From Bradyrhizobium sp. Ce-3 (GTDB lineage Bacteria > Pseudomonadota > Alphaproteobacteria > Rhizobiales > Xanthobacteraceae): DNA of 64,000 nt. Made by a program: the position numbers and the translations under genes. Positions 39,100-48,272 of the stretch are shown piece after piece (position 1 is the first letter of the stretch; every line of letters begins with the position of its first letter). Under the pieces are notes generated by a model, which made no database searches, was not told the origin of the DNA, and worked only from the letters and a program-made list of their open reading frames with translations. Location of the stretch: assembly GCF_022835695.1 (NCBI RefSeq), contig NZ_BQUV01000002.1, positions 248,001-312,000 on the forward strand, read 5' to 3'.

Positions 39100-40926
39100 T
39101 TAGGCCCGCAACTCGACCTTGACCGGGAACTTCTTCAGAAGCCGCTCCGCCGTTTCGGCCTTGTCCGGCGGCGCGTTGACACTCAGGTACAGCCCGCGGG
39201 ACGGGTCGGTGACGGCCTCGACGGTGACCTCGCCGGACAACCCTTCCAGCGCCAGCAGCTCGCGCGCGGCTTCGCCGGCGGCGATCTCGCGCAGCTTGGG
39301 CTTGAAGATCTTGCCGACCGGCGTGACCGGCATCTCCGCAATCACCGACACCACGCGCGGCCGCGCCGGCGGCTCCAGGATGTTGTCCTGCACGAAGGCG
39401 GCGAGCGCGTTCGGATCGATCTGGACGCCCGGCTGCGCCGAGACGAACAGCATCGGCACTTCGCCGGCATAGCTGTCGGGACGCCCGACCGCCGCGGCCA
39501 GCGCCACGCCGGGAAACGCCAATGCGGCATCCTCGATCGCGCGCGGGTCGATGTTGTGACCGCCGCGAATGATGACGTCCTTGGCGCGGCCCATGATGTA
39601 GACGAAGCCGTCGGCGTCGATGCGGCAGATGTCGCCGGTGCGCAGCCAGCCGTTGCGGAACGCCTCCTCGGTCTGCTTCTTGTCGACGTAGCCGGCAAAC
39701 ACCTGCGGGCCTCTGGTCAGAAGCTCGCCGACCGGCGAGGGCCACGGCCCGGTGTGCAGTTTGCCGCCGTCGAGGATCGCAAGCTCAACCAGCGGATTGC
39801 GGGTGCCGACGCTCTCAGCGCGCGGCTTCACGCCGTGCACGTCATGGGTGATGGCGCCGGCGAGCTCGGTCATGCCGTAGAGCTGCTGGATGCAGGGACC
39901 GCCCCAGGTCGCGAGATAGCGCCGTTCGATCTCCGGCGGGCAGATCGAGGCGCCGGTGGCGGTGACGCGCAGGCTCGAAATGTCGCTGTCCGCGACCGGA
40001 ATATCGGCCAGCGCCCCGAGTATGGTCGGCACGTTGCCGGCGATGTTGATGCGGTACTGCTCGATGAGCTGCCAGAAGTGCCGGACCAGCGCCGGATCGC
40101 GCGCGCCGGCGGGGCCGGGGATGACCATCGTCGTGCCGGCCGCCAGGCAGTTGGCCGTGGTGCAGAACAGGCCGCCGACGTGGAACAGCGGCATCGTGAT
40201 CATCGCGCGCTCGCCGCGATGGAAATCCAGCGCCATCCGCGAGGACAGTGTGGAGGCGACCATCGCGCGGTTGGTGAGCCGCGCCACCTTGGGATGGCCG
40301 GTGGTGCCGCCGGTCGGCAGCATGACCGCGACACGGTCGGCCTCGCTCATGTCCGTCGACTTGCCGTAGTCGTCGCGCCACGCGGGATCGGGCCGCAGCG
40401 CCTCGCCGTCGAACGCGATGCTGCCGTCGAGCGGCACGATCACGATGCGCTTGAGCGAGGGCACCTCGCGCTGCAGGCCTTCGACCCGCTCGTAGAGCCC
40501 GCCCGGCATGCCCGGCGGCGGCGCCAGCAACAGCTTGGCGTTGATCGCGTTGAGCTGGGCGACAATCGCTTCGCGCGTGAACAGCAGATTGAGTGGCTCG
40601 GCGACGCCACAGGCGGCCGCGCCGAAGATCGCGACGACGCTCGCCGGACAGGCCGGCACCAGGATCGCGACCGCGTCGTCCTTGCCGATGCCGTGCTGAC
40701 GGAAATAGTTCTCGGCGGCCTTGATTGAGCCCATCAGCTGATCGTTCGAGATCACGACCGGGTCGGGATCGAGCGGCGAGCGCAGATAGATCGCGGCTTC
40801 CGCGTCCGGCGCGCCCTGCGGGCCGCGGGCGATCAGATCGAGAATGCGCGGGCAGGCGGCGAGCGTCTCCTGCATCTCCTTGTCGCGCACTGCCTCGTCG
40901 GCCGGCGAAAGCCTGTCCTTCAGCAT
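39100..40926 (-). CDS. AMP-binding acyl-CoA synthetase
   Basis: 608 residues from ATG 40926, after GGGGAC. Adenylation motifs: LPTGGTTGHPKVARLTNRA (phosphate loop), YGMTELAGAITHDV, TGDICRIDADGFVYIMGRAK (hinge Asp and Arg), and PVTPVGKIFKPKLR with the catalytic Lys. The enzyme activates a carboxylic acid, probably a fatty or aryl acid, to its CoA thioester. The N-terminal 60 residues are longer than in short-chain ligases. It stands alone between the RHH-like gene and the formamidase-type gene. Confidence 0.93.
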   Translation of the reverse strand: MLKDRLSPADEAVRDKEMQETLAACPRILDLIARGPQGAPDAEAAIYLRSPLDPDPVVISNDQLMGSIKAAENYFRQHGIGKDDAVAILVPACPASVVAIFGAAACGVAEPLNLLFTREAIVAQLNAINAKLLLAPPPGMPGGLYERVEGLQREVPSLKRIVIVPLDGSIAFDGEALRPDPAWRDDYGKSTDMSEADRVAVMLPTGGTTGHPKVARLTNRAMVASTLSSRMALDFHRGERAMITMPLFHVGGLFCTTANCLAAGTTMVIPGPAGARDPALVRHFWQLIEQYRINIAGNVPTILGALADIPVADSDISSLRVTATGASICPPEIERRYLATWGGPCIQQLYGMTELAGAITHDVHGVKPRAESVGTRNPLVELAILDGGKLHTGPWPSPVGELLTRGPQVFAGYVDKKQTEEAFRNGWLRTGDICRIDADGFVYIMGRAKDVIIRGGHNIDPRAIEDAALAFPGVALAAAVGRPDSYAGEVPMLFVSAQPGVQIDPNALAAFVQDNILEPPARPRVVSVIAEMPVTPVGKIFKPKLREIAAGEAARELLALEGLSGEVTVEAVTDPSRGLYLSVNAPPDKAETAERLLKKFPVKVELRA

Positions 40927-41012
40927 GTCCGTCCCCGTCAATTTTTGTCGTTGGGACGGGGATTGTATCGAGCCGAGCTTGCCGAACACAAGTGCGGCTT
41001 ATCGACCGGCCG

Positions 41013-41954
41013 TCAGCCGTGGACGACCGATTTGGCGATCATGCAGTGAATGCCCTTGGAGCCGTTGACCGTCTGGGTCACGCGCAGGTCGGCGGCCAGG
41101 CTGCACAGCGTGTAGGCGTCCTCGCGCGACAGATTGCGCTTCTCGCCGAGCAGCACGATCATGTCGCGCAGCGCCCGCACCGCGCACTGGTCGAGATCGG
41201 GATCCATCGCCATGGTGATGTAATGGTCCGCGGTCTCGGCGCGGGGATAGCTGAACTTGAGATCCTTGCGCAGGGTCAGCCGGAAGCGGCCGGTCAGCGC
41301 GGTCTCGATCGCAGTCACGCAGACCTCGCCGTCGCCCTGCACGCCGTGGCCGTCGCCGCAGGAGAACAGCGCGCCCGGCACGAACACCGGCAGATAGAGC
41401 TTGGCGCCGGCGCCGAGCTCCTTGTTGTCGAGATTGCCGCCCATCGCGCGCGGGATCAGTGAGGAGATGCGGCCCCAGGCCGGTGGCGGCGAGACGCCCA
41501 TCACGCCGAAGAACGGCTTCAGCGGCAGGTCGAGCCCCCACGGCATGCGGCCGACCATCCGCGCGCGATCGAGCGGGATGTTGAGGATCCGGGTCTCGTG
41601 GAAATCGTCGGGCAGGGTGCCGGACAGCGGCTTGATCAGATTCCAGCCCCAGTCCTGGCGCAGCTGGACGTCGATGATGTCGACCTCGAGCACGTCGCCG
41701 GGTTCGGCGCCGTCAACTGCCACCGGGCCGGTCAAAATGTGCCCGGGCAGCATCGGCGCGCACCTGGAGTGGATCTGGTCCAGTTCTGGCGGGACATGGA
41801 ATTTGCCGCGGTCGGGCACCGTTTCGGGGCCGCCATTCACTGTCTCGATCGTGACCTCGTCGCCGCTTGCGATCGTGAGGACCGGCTTCAGCTTTGCTTC
41901 GAAGAAGCCCCAATGGCAGGTTTCGGGACTGGACTTCAGATGATGATGGGTCAT
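41013..41954 (-). CDS. Acetamidase/formamidase-family hydrolase
   Basis: 313 residues. The FmdA/AmdA pattern is clear: HILTGPVAVDGAEPGDVLEV, WGWNLIKPLSG, GVMGVSPPPAWGRISSLIPR, GGNLDNKELGAGAKLYLPVF and GALFSCGDGHGVQGDGEVCV. Such enzymes hydrolyse formamide or short amides to the acid and ammonia. It is transcribed from a region shared with the divergent DUF218 gene. The exact amide is not known. Confidence 0.93.
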   Translation of the reverse strand: MTHHHLKSSPETCHWGFFEAKLKPVLTIASGDEVTIETVNGGPETVPDRGKFHVPPELDQIHSRCAPMLPGHILTGPVAVDGAEPGDVLEVDIIDVQLRQDWGWNLIKPLSGTLPDDFHETRILNIPLDRARMVGRMPWGLDLPLKPFFGVMGVSPPPAWGRISSLIPRAMGGNLDNKELGAGAKLYLPVFVPGALFSCGDGHGVQGDGEVCVTAIETALTGRFRLTLRKDLKFSYPRAETADHYITMAMDPDLDQCAVRALRDMIVLLGEKRNLSREDAYTLCSLAADLRVTQTVNGSKGIHCMIAKSVVHG

Positions 41955-42020
41955 GTGACTTCTTTTTATTGCATTCCCGGCAGCGTATGACGCTGTAGCA
42001 GAACTTCGCAGAGGCTTCCC

Positions 42021-42815
42021 TTGTTTTTTGTGCTCTCCAAGACGCTCGGCATCATGCTGCTGCCGGTCAATTTCCTGATCGGCATCGGTGCGATCGGTGC
42101 CGTGCTGTTGCTGACGCGGCTCGCGCGCCTCGGCCGCAGCTTGATGATGGCTTCAGTGCTGCTGCTCGCGATCTGCGGCTTCTCGCCGCTCGGCAATGTC
42201 CTGATCGCCACGCTGGAGCAACGCTTCCCGCCATGGGACGCCTCGCGCGGCGCGCCCGACGGCATCATCGTGCTCGGCGGCTCGATCGATGCCGATTTGT
42301 CGGTTGCGCATGGCACGCCGGTGGTGCGCAGTGCAGCGGATCGCGTCATCGCGGCGGCGACGCTCGCGCGTCGCTATCCGAACGCGCGCCTGGTGTTTAC
42401 CGGCGGCAGCGCGAACCTGATCTCGAACGATGCGCGCGAGGCCGACTATGCGGCCGAATTGTTCGAGGGCCTCGGCATTCCCCGTTCGCGATTGATCATC
42501 GAGCGCCGCTCGCGCAACACGGTGGAGAACGCCGAATTCTCCAAGGCGATGGTCGATCCCAAGCCGGGCGAGCGCTGGCTGCTCGTCACATCGGCCTACC
42601 ACATGCCGCGTTCGGTCGGGCTGTTCCGCAAGGCGGGATTCAATATCGAGGCCTATCCGGTCGACTGGCGCGTCGGCGATGTCTTCAGCTTCCCAACGCT
42701 CGCGATCGAGGGCCTGTCGCGTACCGATCTCGGCACGCGGGAGTGGATCGGGCTCGTGGCCTATCATCTGGCCGGCAAAACCGACGATTTGCTGCCGGGA
42801 CCGGCCGCGCGCTGA
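42021..42815 (+). CDS. YdcF/ElyC-like DUF218 membrane protein
   Basis: 264 residues from TTG 42021 with GAGG six bases upstream. Two N-terminal membrane helices (about 8-30 and 40-58) lead to the DUF218 domain: APDGIIVLGGSIDADLS, RYPNARLVFTGGSAN, ERRSRNTVENAEFSKAMV and LLVTSAYHMPRSVGLFRKAG. In E. coli ElyC of this family affects peptidoglycan and the undecaprenyl carrier; others bind SAM. The role here is inferred only from the family. Confidence 0.92.
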   Translation: MFFVLSKTLGIMLLPVNFLIGIGAIGAVLLLTRLARLGRSLMMASVLLLAICGFSPLGNVLIATLEQRFPPWDASRGAPDGIIVLGGSIDADLSVAHGTPVVRSAADRVIAAATLARRYPNARLVFTGGSANLISNDAREADYAAELFEGLGIPRSRLIIERRSRNTVENAEFSKAMVDPKPGERWLLVTSAYHMPRSVGLFRKAGFNIEAYPVDWRVGDVFSFPTLAIEGLSRTDLGTREWIGLVAYHLAGKTDDLLPGPAAR

Positions 42816-42905
42816 AGCGCAATGCGCTTGTCGCTTCCCTCGCGCAATCCGGCTAACATCACGCCAACAGGCGGCGCCAAGCCGCCGATCACGGGAGTTT
42901 TCGCC

Positions 42906-43691
42906 ATGCAACAGCAGACACCGCCGGAACAGTTCGACCTCGCCGCGATCGTGGCCGACCTGAACAACCTGCTGCGACTGAAGACCACGGTGATCGGCAT
43001 CAAGATGTTCGCGCGCGTCGAGGAGATGGATGCGATCCCGAAGATCCGCCGCCCGTCGGCGGTCCACACCACCGACCAGATCGTCAGCATGGCCTCGCGG
43101 CTCGGCTGGACCGTCGGCATCACCGGCGATGATCTGGTCGGCGCGCAGTGCCGCGCAGTGATCGGGCTCGCGCCGCAGGACGAGAAGTGGCTTGCCGGCG
43201 AGAACTATGTCGGCGTCTGGCATGGCACCGCCGAGGATGCGCGCAAGCGCCAGGAGGCGCTCGACGTGGTGCCTTACGGCCGGTACCAGGCGATGGCGGT
43301 GAGCCCGTTGACCAGCGGCCGGCTCAATCCGCCGGACATCTGCCTCGTCTACGCGACGCCGGGCCAGATGATCATCCTGATCAACGGGCTGCAATACACC
43401 GGCTACAAGAAGTTCGAGTGGGGCGTGGTCGGCGAGACCGCCTGCGCGGATTCGTGGGGGCGCGCGCTGAAGACCGGCGAGCCGAGCCTGTCGCTGCCCT
43501 GCTTCGCCGAGCGCCGCTACGGCGGCGTGCCCGACGAGGAGATGCTGATGGCGCTGCCGCCGGCCCATCTGGTGAAGGCGATCGCGGGCATGAAGCAACT
43601 GGCCAAGAACGGCCTGCGCTACCCGATCGCGCCCTATGGCATCCAGGCCGACGTGCGGGCCGGCATGGGGGTGTCCTATGCCAAGAAATAG
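42906..43691 (+). CDS. DUF169-family protein
   Basis: 261 residues from ATG 42906 with GGGAG eight bases upstream; the longer open frame has no ribosome site. Recognised by the pattern LRLKTTVIGIKMFARVEEMD, CRAVIGLAPQDEK and GQMIILINGLQYTGYKKFEW, then CADSWGRALKTGEPSLSLPC, CFAERRYGGVPDEEMLMALP. DUF169 proteins are of unknown function and share conserved Cys residues (several are present here), which suggests a bound metal or cluster. It lies between the DUF218 gene and an enoyl-reductase-like gene, 90 bases from each. Confidence 0.85.
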   Translation: MQQQTPPEQFDLAAIVADLNNLLRLKTTVIGIKMFARVEEMDAIPKIRRPSAVHTTDQIVSMASRLGWTVGITGDDLVGAQCRAVIGLAPQDEKWLAGENYVGVWHGTAEDARKRQEALDVVPYGRYQAMAVSPLTSGRLNPPDICLVYATPGQMIILINGLQYTGYKKFEWGVVGETACADSWGRALKTGEPSLSLPCFAERRYGGVPDEEMLMALPPAHLVKAIAGMKQLAKNGLRYPIAPYGIQADVRAGMGVSYAKK

Positions 43692-43783
43692 CTGCAAGAA
43701 ATAGCGGCGGGAAATACCGGATTGCGTCGCCGCGCTCGCGATGACAAAAGGGCGCCCAACTCGCTGCGCAGGGAGCCTGATCC

Positions 43784-44959
43784 ATGTCCTCGTCGAAACT
43801 CGATATCGTCGTCTATGGCGCGACCGGCTTCACCGGCCAGCTCGTCGCCGAATATCTCGCGGCGCATTATCGCGACGGCAGCCTGACATGGGCGATGGCC
43901 GGCCGCAGCAAGGACAAGCTCGCCGCGGTTCGTGACGCGATCGGCGCGCCTGCCGATACGCCGCTGATCGTTGCCGATGCCGGCGATGCCGCGTCGCTGC
44001 AGGCGATGCTGGCGCAGACCAAGTCGGTCATTTCGACGGTCGGTCCGTATCAGCTTTATGGCAACGAGCTGATCGCGGCCTGCGTCGAAAGCGGCACCGA
44101 TTATTTCGATCTCTGCGGCGAGCCGGTCTGGATGCGGCAGATGATCGACAAGCACGAGGCGGCGGCCAAGGCCAGCGGCGCGCGCATCGTGTTCTCCTGC
44201 GGCTTCGACTCGGTGCCATTCGAGCTCGGCGCCTTCTTCGTTCAGGAAGAGGCCAAGCGCGTGTTCGGCGCGGCGGCGCAGCGCGTCAAGGGCCGCGTCC
44301 GCGACATGCGCGGTACGCTGTCCGGCGGCACTGCGGCGAGCGCCAAGGCGACGTTCGATGCGGTCGCCAAGGATCTCAGTCTGGTTGCGATCCTCAACAA
44401 TCCGTTTGCGCTGACGCCGGGCTTCGAGGGCCCAAAGCAGCCGCGCGGCAGCAAGCCGGCCTATGAGGACGATCTGCACTCCTGGACCGCGCCGTTCATG
44501 ATGGCGCTGATCAACACGCGCAACGTCCACCGCTCCAACATGCTGATGGGCTTTCCTTACGGCAAGGACTTCGTCTACGACGAGATGGTCCTGACCGGTC
44601 CCGGCGAGAAGGGCGAAGCCATTGCCAAGCGCGTGATGGCGCTGAACGCGGAGAAGACCGGTCCGAGCGCGCCGAAGCCGGGCGAGGGGCCGTCAAAGGA
44701 AGAACGCGAGAACGGCCGCTACGATCTGCTCTATCTCGCGGTCGCGCCCGACGGCCGCATGGTCCGCGCCGGCATCAAGGGCGATCGCGATCCCGGTTAC
44801 GGCTCGACCTCGAAAATGATCTCGGAATGCGCGATTTGCCTGTTGCGCGATACGCCCGATGTCGCCCCCGGCTTCTGGACGCCGGGCGCCGCGATGCAAG
44901 GCAAGCTGATCAAGCGCCTGGTCGACCACGCCGGGCTGACCTTCGAGGTCGAGAAGTAA
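43784..44959 (+). CDS. Saccharopine dehydrogenase-like / trans-acting enoyl reductase family protein
   Basis: 391 residues. N-terminal NADP-binding fold KLDIVVYGATGFTGQLVAEY, then STVGPYQLYGNELIAACVES, GTDYFDLCGEPVWMRQMIDK and VFSCGFDSVPFELGAFF, the pattern shared with the mycobacterial trans-acting enoyl reductase. It presumably reduces or oxidises a lipid-like substrate in the cytoplasm. C-terminal part: GSTSKMISECAICLLRDTPD. The substrate is unknown. Family C repeat follows after the stop. Confidence 0.9.
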   Translation: MSSSKLDIVVYGATGFTGQLVAEYLAAHYRDGSLTWAMAGRSKDKLAAVRDAIGAPADTPLIVADAGDAASLQAMLAQTKSVISTVGPYQLYGNELIAACVESGTDYFDLCGEPVWMRQMIDKHEAAAKASGARIVFSCGFDSVPFELGAFFVQEEAKRVFGAAAQRVKGRVRDMRGTLSGGTAASAKATFDAVAKDLSLVAILNNPFALTPGFEGPKQPRGSKPAYEDDLHSWTAPFMMALINTRNVHRSNMLMGFPYGKDFVYDEMVLTGPGEKGEAIAKRVMALNAEKTGPSAPKPGEGPSKEERENGRYDLLYLAVAPDGRMVRAGIKGDRDPGYGSTSKMISECAICLLRDTPDVAPGFWTPGAAMQGKLIKRLVDHAGLTFEVEK

Positions 44960-44980
44960 CTTTATGCCGTCCCTATCGGT

Positions 44981-45081
44981 GTCATCGCCCGGCTTGACCG
45001 GGCGATCCAGTATTCCAGAGACGCTTATGCTTAGCGGAAGCCGCGGCGTACTGGATGCCCCGCTTTCGCGGGGCATGACAG
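44981..45081. repeat. Repeat family C copy 4
   Basis: CATCGCCCGGCTTGACCGGG hairpin, CGATCCAGTATTCCAGAGAC, GCCGCGGCGTACTGGATGCC, CCGCTTTCGCGGGGCATGAC. Lies between two convergent genes and could fold into terminators in both directions. Confidence 0.85.
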
Positions 45082-45087
45082 TAACGG

Positions 45088-46287
45088 CTACGCCGCCGCG
45101 CGCGGATTGTACGCGTACATGAAGTCCATGCCCTTGGACGACACCGGCAGGATCAGCTTCAGCATGTGATCGCGCAGCCAGGCGCCGGTCGGGCTGAACT
45201 CGCGCTTGCTGTTGCCGTTGCGGCGGGCGATCGCCACGATCTTCTCGGCGCGCGGGCGGCGCTCGTGCTCGAACGCCTGGAACGTCATGCCGAGCTCCTG
45301 GCCGTCGCGCATCAGCATGCCGAGCCGCAGTGCATCCTCCAGCGCGAGCGAGGCGCCCTGGCCGGCATGCGGGCTGGTGGCGTGCGCGGCATCGCCGATC
45401 AAGAGCGTGCGCTTGCGCGACCAGGTCGGCAGCGTCGCGACGTCGAGCGTGTCGGTCACCACGATGTTTTCGGCGGCCTCGATGATCTCGGGGATCGGCG
45501 CGTGCCAGCCGGCGTGGAAGTCGCGCAGGTGCTGCCGGATGGCGTCCTGGCTCTGCAGCCGGTAGGCCGCCGCGGTCATGCCGTGCGACGGCTGCGTGCT
45601 CCACCACATCGCACCGGTGTCCGGATCGGGGCTGCACAGGCCGTAGCCGAAGAAGCCGCTTTGCCCGAACGTCGACGCGATCCTCTGGCCGATCGGCAGG
45701 CGTTCGATCACGGCGCGCGGGACGAAGCCGCCGAAGCCGATCAGGCCGGTGTCGAACGGCGTCGGGCCGTCGGGGATCACGTGCCGCCGCACCGCCGAAT
45801 GCACACCGTCGGCGCCGATCACGAAGTCGCCCTCGGCGGTGGTGCCGTCGTTGAAGTAGGCGATCACCGGCTGGTCGCCGCGATCCTCGATCTTCACCAG
45901 CTTCTTCTCGAAGAACACCGAGACGTTGGAGGCCCAGGCCTTGTCGATCAGGGTCTCGTTCAGCGTCGCGCGGCACATGTTCACCGCCGGTTGGCCGAAG
46001 CGCTGCTGCATGTTCTGATTGAGCGAGCCGAGCTTCTTGCCGCCCTGCGAATAGAAATCGAACGACTCCGCGATCGAGCCGTTGCGGATCAGCTCGTCGG
46101 CGAGGCCGAGCTCAGCCAGCACATGCATGCCGTTCGGCGCGATCTGCAGGCCGCCGCCGATTCCGGTGGAGTAGGGCCAGGCTTCATAGAGCTCGGCTTC
46201 GATGCCGGCGCGCGTCAGGAACATCGCGGTCACGGGGCCTGCGATTCCGGCGCCGATGATCAGAGCTTTACGGGGACGTGAGGTCAT
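45088..46287 (-). CDS. FAD-dependent monooxygenase
   Basis: 399 residues from ATG 46287, which has GGAGCAAGG in place upstream; the ATG at 46299 overlaps that site and is less likely. Class A flavoprotein hydroxylase motifs: KALIIGAGIAGPVTAMFLTR (FAD), VIGADGVHSAVRRHV (DG motif) and LLIGDAAHATSPHAGQGASL (GD motif). It hydroxylates an aromatic or similar compound with NAD(P)H and oxygen. The divergent MarR regulator and the palindrome between them suggest it is induced by its substrate. Confidence 0.93.
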   Translation of the reverse strand: MTSRPRKALIIGAGIAGPVTAMFLTRAGIEAELYEAWPYSTGIGGGLQIAPNGMHVLAELGLADELIRNGSIAESFDFYSQGGKKLGSLNQNMQQRFGQPAVNMCRATLNETLIDKAWASNVSVFFEKKLVKIEDRGDQPVIAYFNDGTTAEGDFVIGADGVHSAVRRHVIPDGPTPFDTGLIGFGGFVPRAVIERLPIGQRIASTFGQSGFFGYGLCSPDPDTGAMWWSTQPSHGMTAAAYRLQSQDAIRQHLRDFHAGWHAPIPEIIEAAENIVVTDTLDVATLPTWSRKRTLLIGDAAHATSPHAGQGASLALEDALRLGMLMRDGQELGMTFQAFEHERRPRAEKIVAIARRNGNSKREFSPTGAWLRDHMLKLILPVSSKGMDFMYAYNPRAAA

Positions 46288-46330
46288 GCCTTGCTCCATG
46301 CATCTGTGATACGAAAGGTTAGTTGCTAAT

Positions 46331-46349
46331 TATCTTAGCATATAAGATA
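46331..46349. promoter_or_regulatory. MarR-type operator palindrome
   Basis: TATCTTA-GCATA-TAAGATA is a perfect palindrome with 7-base arms, in the short gap between the FAD monooxygenase and its divergent MarR gene. A further half site AATAAGATA follows at 46357-46365. It covers the -10/-35 area of both genes. Confidence 0.7.
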
Positions 46350-46376
46350 TTTGGCGAATAAGATACAGGAGCCGAT

Positions 46377-46901
46377 TTGTCAAGCACGACGTCGCGTGAA
46401 GCGCTGATGCAGGAACTCGAGGAGGCGATGCGCCGGTCATCCGCGCAGGGCGTGATGTACGGCCAAGCCGTTGCAAACATGGCCGGAATTTCCAATTCCG
46501 ATATGGAATGCATGGACATCCTGCACCTCGAGGGACGGGTCACCGCGGGGCGTCTCGCCGAGGTCACCGGGCTGACCACCGGCGCGATCACCGGCGTGGT
46601 GGATCGTCTGGAAAAAGCGGGTTACGTGCGCCGCGAGCGGGACGAGAGCGACCGCCGCAAGGTCTTCATCTCGGTGGTCGAGGAGAAGGCCGCCGAGATC
46701 GGCAAGTTCTACGTGCCGATGCAGGAGGCGATGCTCAAGCTGTGGAGCAGCTACAGCGACGACGAATTGCGCCTGCTGCTGCGCTTCGCCCATGACGGCT
46801 ACAAGGGCGTGCTGGAAGCGACCGGAGCCTTGAAGGCGGTGATCGACATGCCGCCGGAGCAGCGCCCCAGTCTCAAGCTGCCGCCGAAGTCTCGTCGCTG
46901 A
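46377..46901 (+). CDS. MarR-family transcription regulator, divergent to FAD monooxygenase
   Basis: 174 residues from TTG 46377 with AGGAG eight bases upstream. Winged helix: SDMECMDILHLEGRVTAGRL, recognition helix AEVTGLTTGAITGVVDRLEK, wing RERDESDRRKVFISVVEEKA. The C-terminal part has a helical dimerisation region. It presumably represses the divergent monooxygenase gene and itself through the TATCTTA palindrome. Its 3' end overlaps the convergent Wzy-like gene by 29 bases. Confidence 0.92.
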   Translation: MSSTTSREALMQELEEAMRRSSAQGVMYGQAVANMAGISNSDMECMDILHLEGRVTAGRLAEVTGLTTGAITGVVDRLEKAGYVRRERDESDRRKVFISVVEEKAAEIGKFYVPMQEAMLKLWSSYSDDELRLLLRFAHDGYKGVLEATGALKAVIDMPPEQRPSLKLPPKSRR

Positions 46902-48141
46902 CCTCGTGCGACGTCGCGCGGTAGCGCTCGGCCGCCGCGTACATGCCCCACATCGTGCCCAGCATCAGCCAGAAGTGCCGCCAGTGGTCGGTATCGATGA
47001 TGAAGCTTTCGCCGACGATGCCGAGGAACGCCGAGAAGATCGCCAGATAAGCGCGCTGCCACGGCACCTGCAGGTAGATGTAGCGGAAGCCGATGATGGC
47101 ACTGACGAACACCAGCGCCGGATAACAGATCCCCGAGATCCAGCCGCCCGACATGAAGGCGTTGAGGAACGAGTTGTGGGTGTCCTCGGGGAAGTAGGTG
47201 TGGAATTGCAGCGGCCCGATGCCGAACGGCAATTCCAGTGCCATCTGGGCGCCGAGGATGTGGCGGCCGAAGCGGCCGAACCGGCCTTCGTCATAGCTCT
47301 GGTCGAAGCTCGCGCGCTGCTTGAACATGTCGGCGACCGAGCCGATCGAGAGCAGCACCGCGATCAGCGCAACGGCCAGGATCGCCGCAATCAGGGTCAT
47401 CACGATGATGCGCGAGCGCTGCGCCTGCGAGCGGCTGGTGAACACCATCAGCGCCAGCATGAAGGCCGCGGTGACCAGCAGACCGCCCCAGGCGGCGCGG
47501 GAGAACGACAGCAGGATCGCAAGCGAAATGATCCCGAACGCGATGGCGTTGCGGAACGCCTTGCCGAAGCTGTCGGACACCACGCTCTGCAGCGTGAACA
47601 GCGCCGGCAGGATCAGGAACGCGCCGAGCACGTTCGGATCCTTGAAGGTGCCGCGGGCGCGATCATACAGGGTCAGCAGATCGTAGCCGCCGGGCACCAG
47701 ATGGAAGTAGCCGGCGATGCCCGCGAGCGAGGCGATCATCGCGCCGACGATCAGGCCGCGGCGCAGCATGTCGAGCCGGGCTTCGGTGTCTTCCGACATC
47801 ACCATCGCGAAGAAGATGACGGTGACGGCCATGTACCAGGAGGTGAGAACCCAGTTCACCACCTCCGGCTTGTCGAGGAACGGCACCGCGCCGATGCTGT
47901 AACCGACATTGAGCACGATCAGCGCAAACAGCAGCGGCATGAATACCAGCTGCATGCGCAGGCCGGTGCCGAAGAACAGCACGCAGGCGGTCAGCGTGAC
48001 GAGTTCATATGGGCTCGGCTCGATGAACACGATGGCGATCGACGCGCCGGCGAGCCACACCAGCGCCCGCTGCAGCGCCAGCACGCCCGATGGCACGCTG
48101 GTCGGCGAATGGGTCGTCCCGGCTGTCGCCGCATAGGCCAT
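46873..48141 (-). CDS. O-antigen ligase/Wzy-type polymerase family membrane protein
   Basis: 422 residues from ATG 48141 (a TTG five codons earlier is also open). Ten to twelve membrane helices with a Wzy_C-type loop: GYDLLTLYDRARGTFKDPNV, LGAFLILPALFTLQSVVSDS, SFSRAAWGGLL and then GIGPLQFHTYFPEDTHNSFL with the conserved His in HNSFLN. These proteins join polysaccharide repeat units on the periplasmic side of the inner membrane. It lies downstream of the sugar-transferase gene, separated by a family D repeat, and is the likely polymerase of this exopolysaccharide locus. Confidence 0.88.
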   Translation of the reverse strand: MAYAATAGTTHSPTSVPSGVLALQRALVWLAGASIAIVFIEPSPYELVTLTACVLFFGTGLRMQLVFMPLLFALIVLNVGYSIGAVPFLDKPEVVNWVLTSWYMAVTVIFFAMVMSEDTEARLDMLRRGLIVGAMIASLAGIAGYFHLVPGGYDLLTLYDRARGTFKDPNVLGAFLILPALFTLQSVVSDSFGKAFRNAIAFGIISLAILLSFSRAAWGGLLVTAAFMLALMVFTSRSQAQRSRIIVMTLIAAILAVALIAVLLSIGSVADMFKQRASFDQSYDEGRFGRFGRHILGAQMALELPFGIGPLQFHTYFPEDTHNSFLNAFMSGGWISGICYPALVFVSAIIGFRYIYLQVPWQRAYLAIFSAFLGIVGESFIIDTDHWRHFWLMLGTMWGMYAAAERYRATSHEVSDETSAAA

Positions 48142-48178
48142 CGGATACTCACGCAACTCGATACAAAAGTCTTGGTTC

Positions 48179-48262
48179 CGTCATTGCGAGCGGAGCGAAG
48201 CAATCCACCTATCCCCGAATTGCGGCATGGATTGCTTCGTCGCTTCGCTCCTCGCAATGACG
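48179..48262. repeat. Palindromic repeat, family D
   Basis: CGTCATTGCGAGCGGAGCGA, AGCAATCCACC, a short middle, GGATTGCTTCGTCGCTTCGC, TCCTCGCAATGACG. The two ends are inverted copies. This CGTCATTGCGAG repeat is widespread in Bradyrhizobium and other Gram-negatives. A fragment (GGATTGCGTCGCCG ... GATGACAAA) may lie at 43719-43748. Confidence 0.85.
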
Positions 48263-48272
48263 ATAGTCGATC

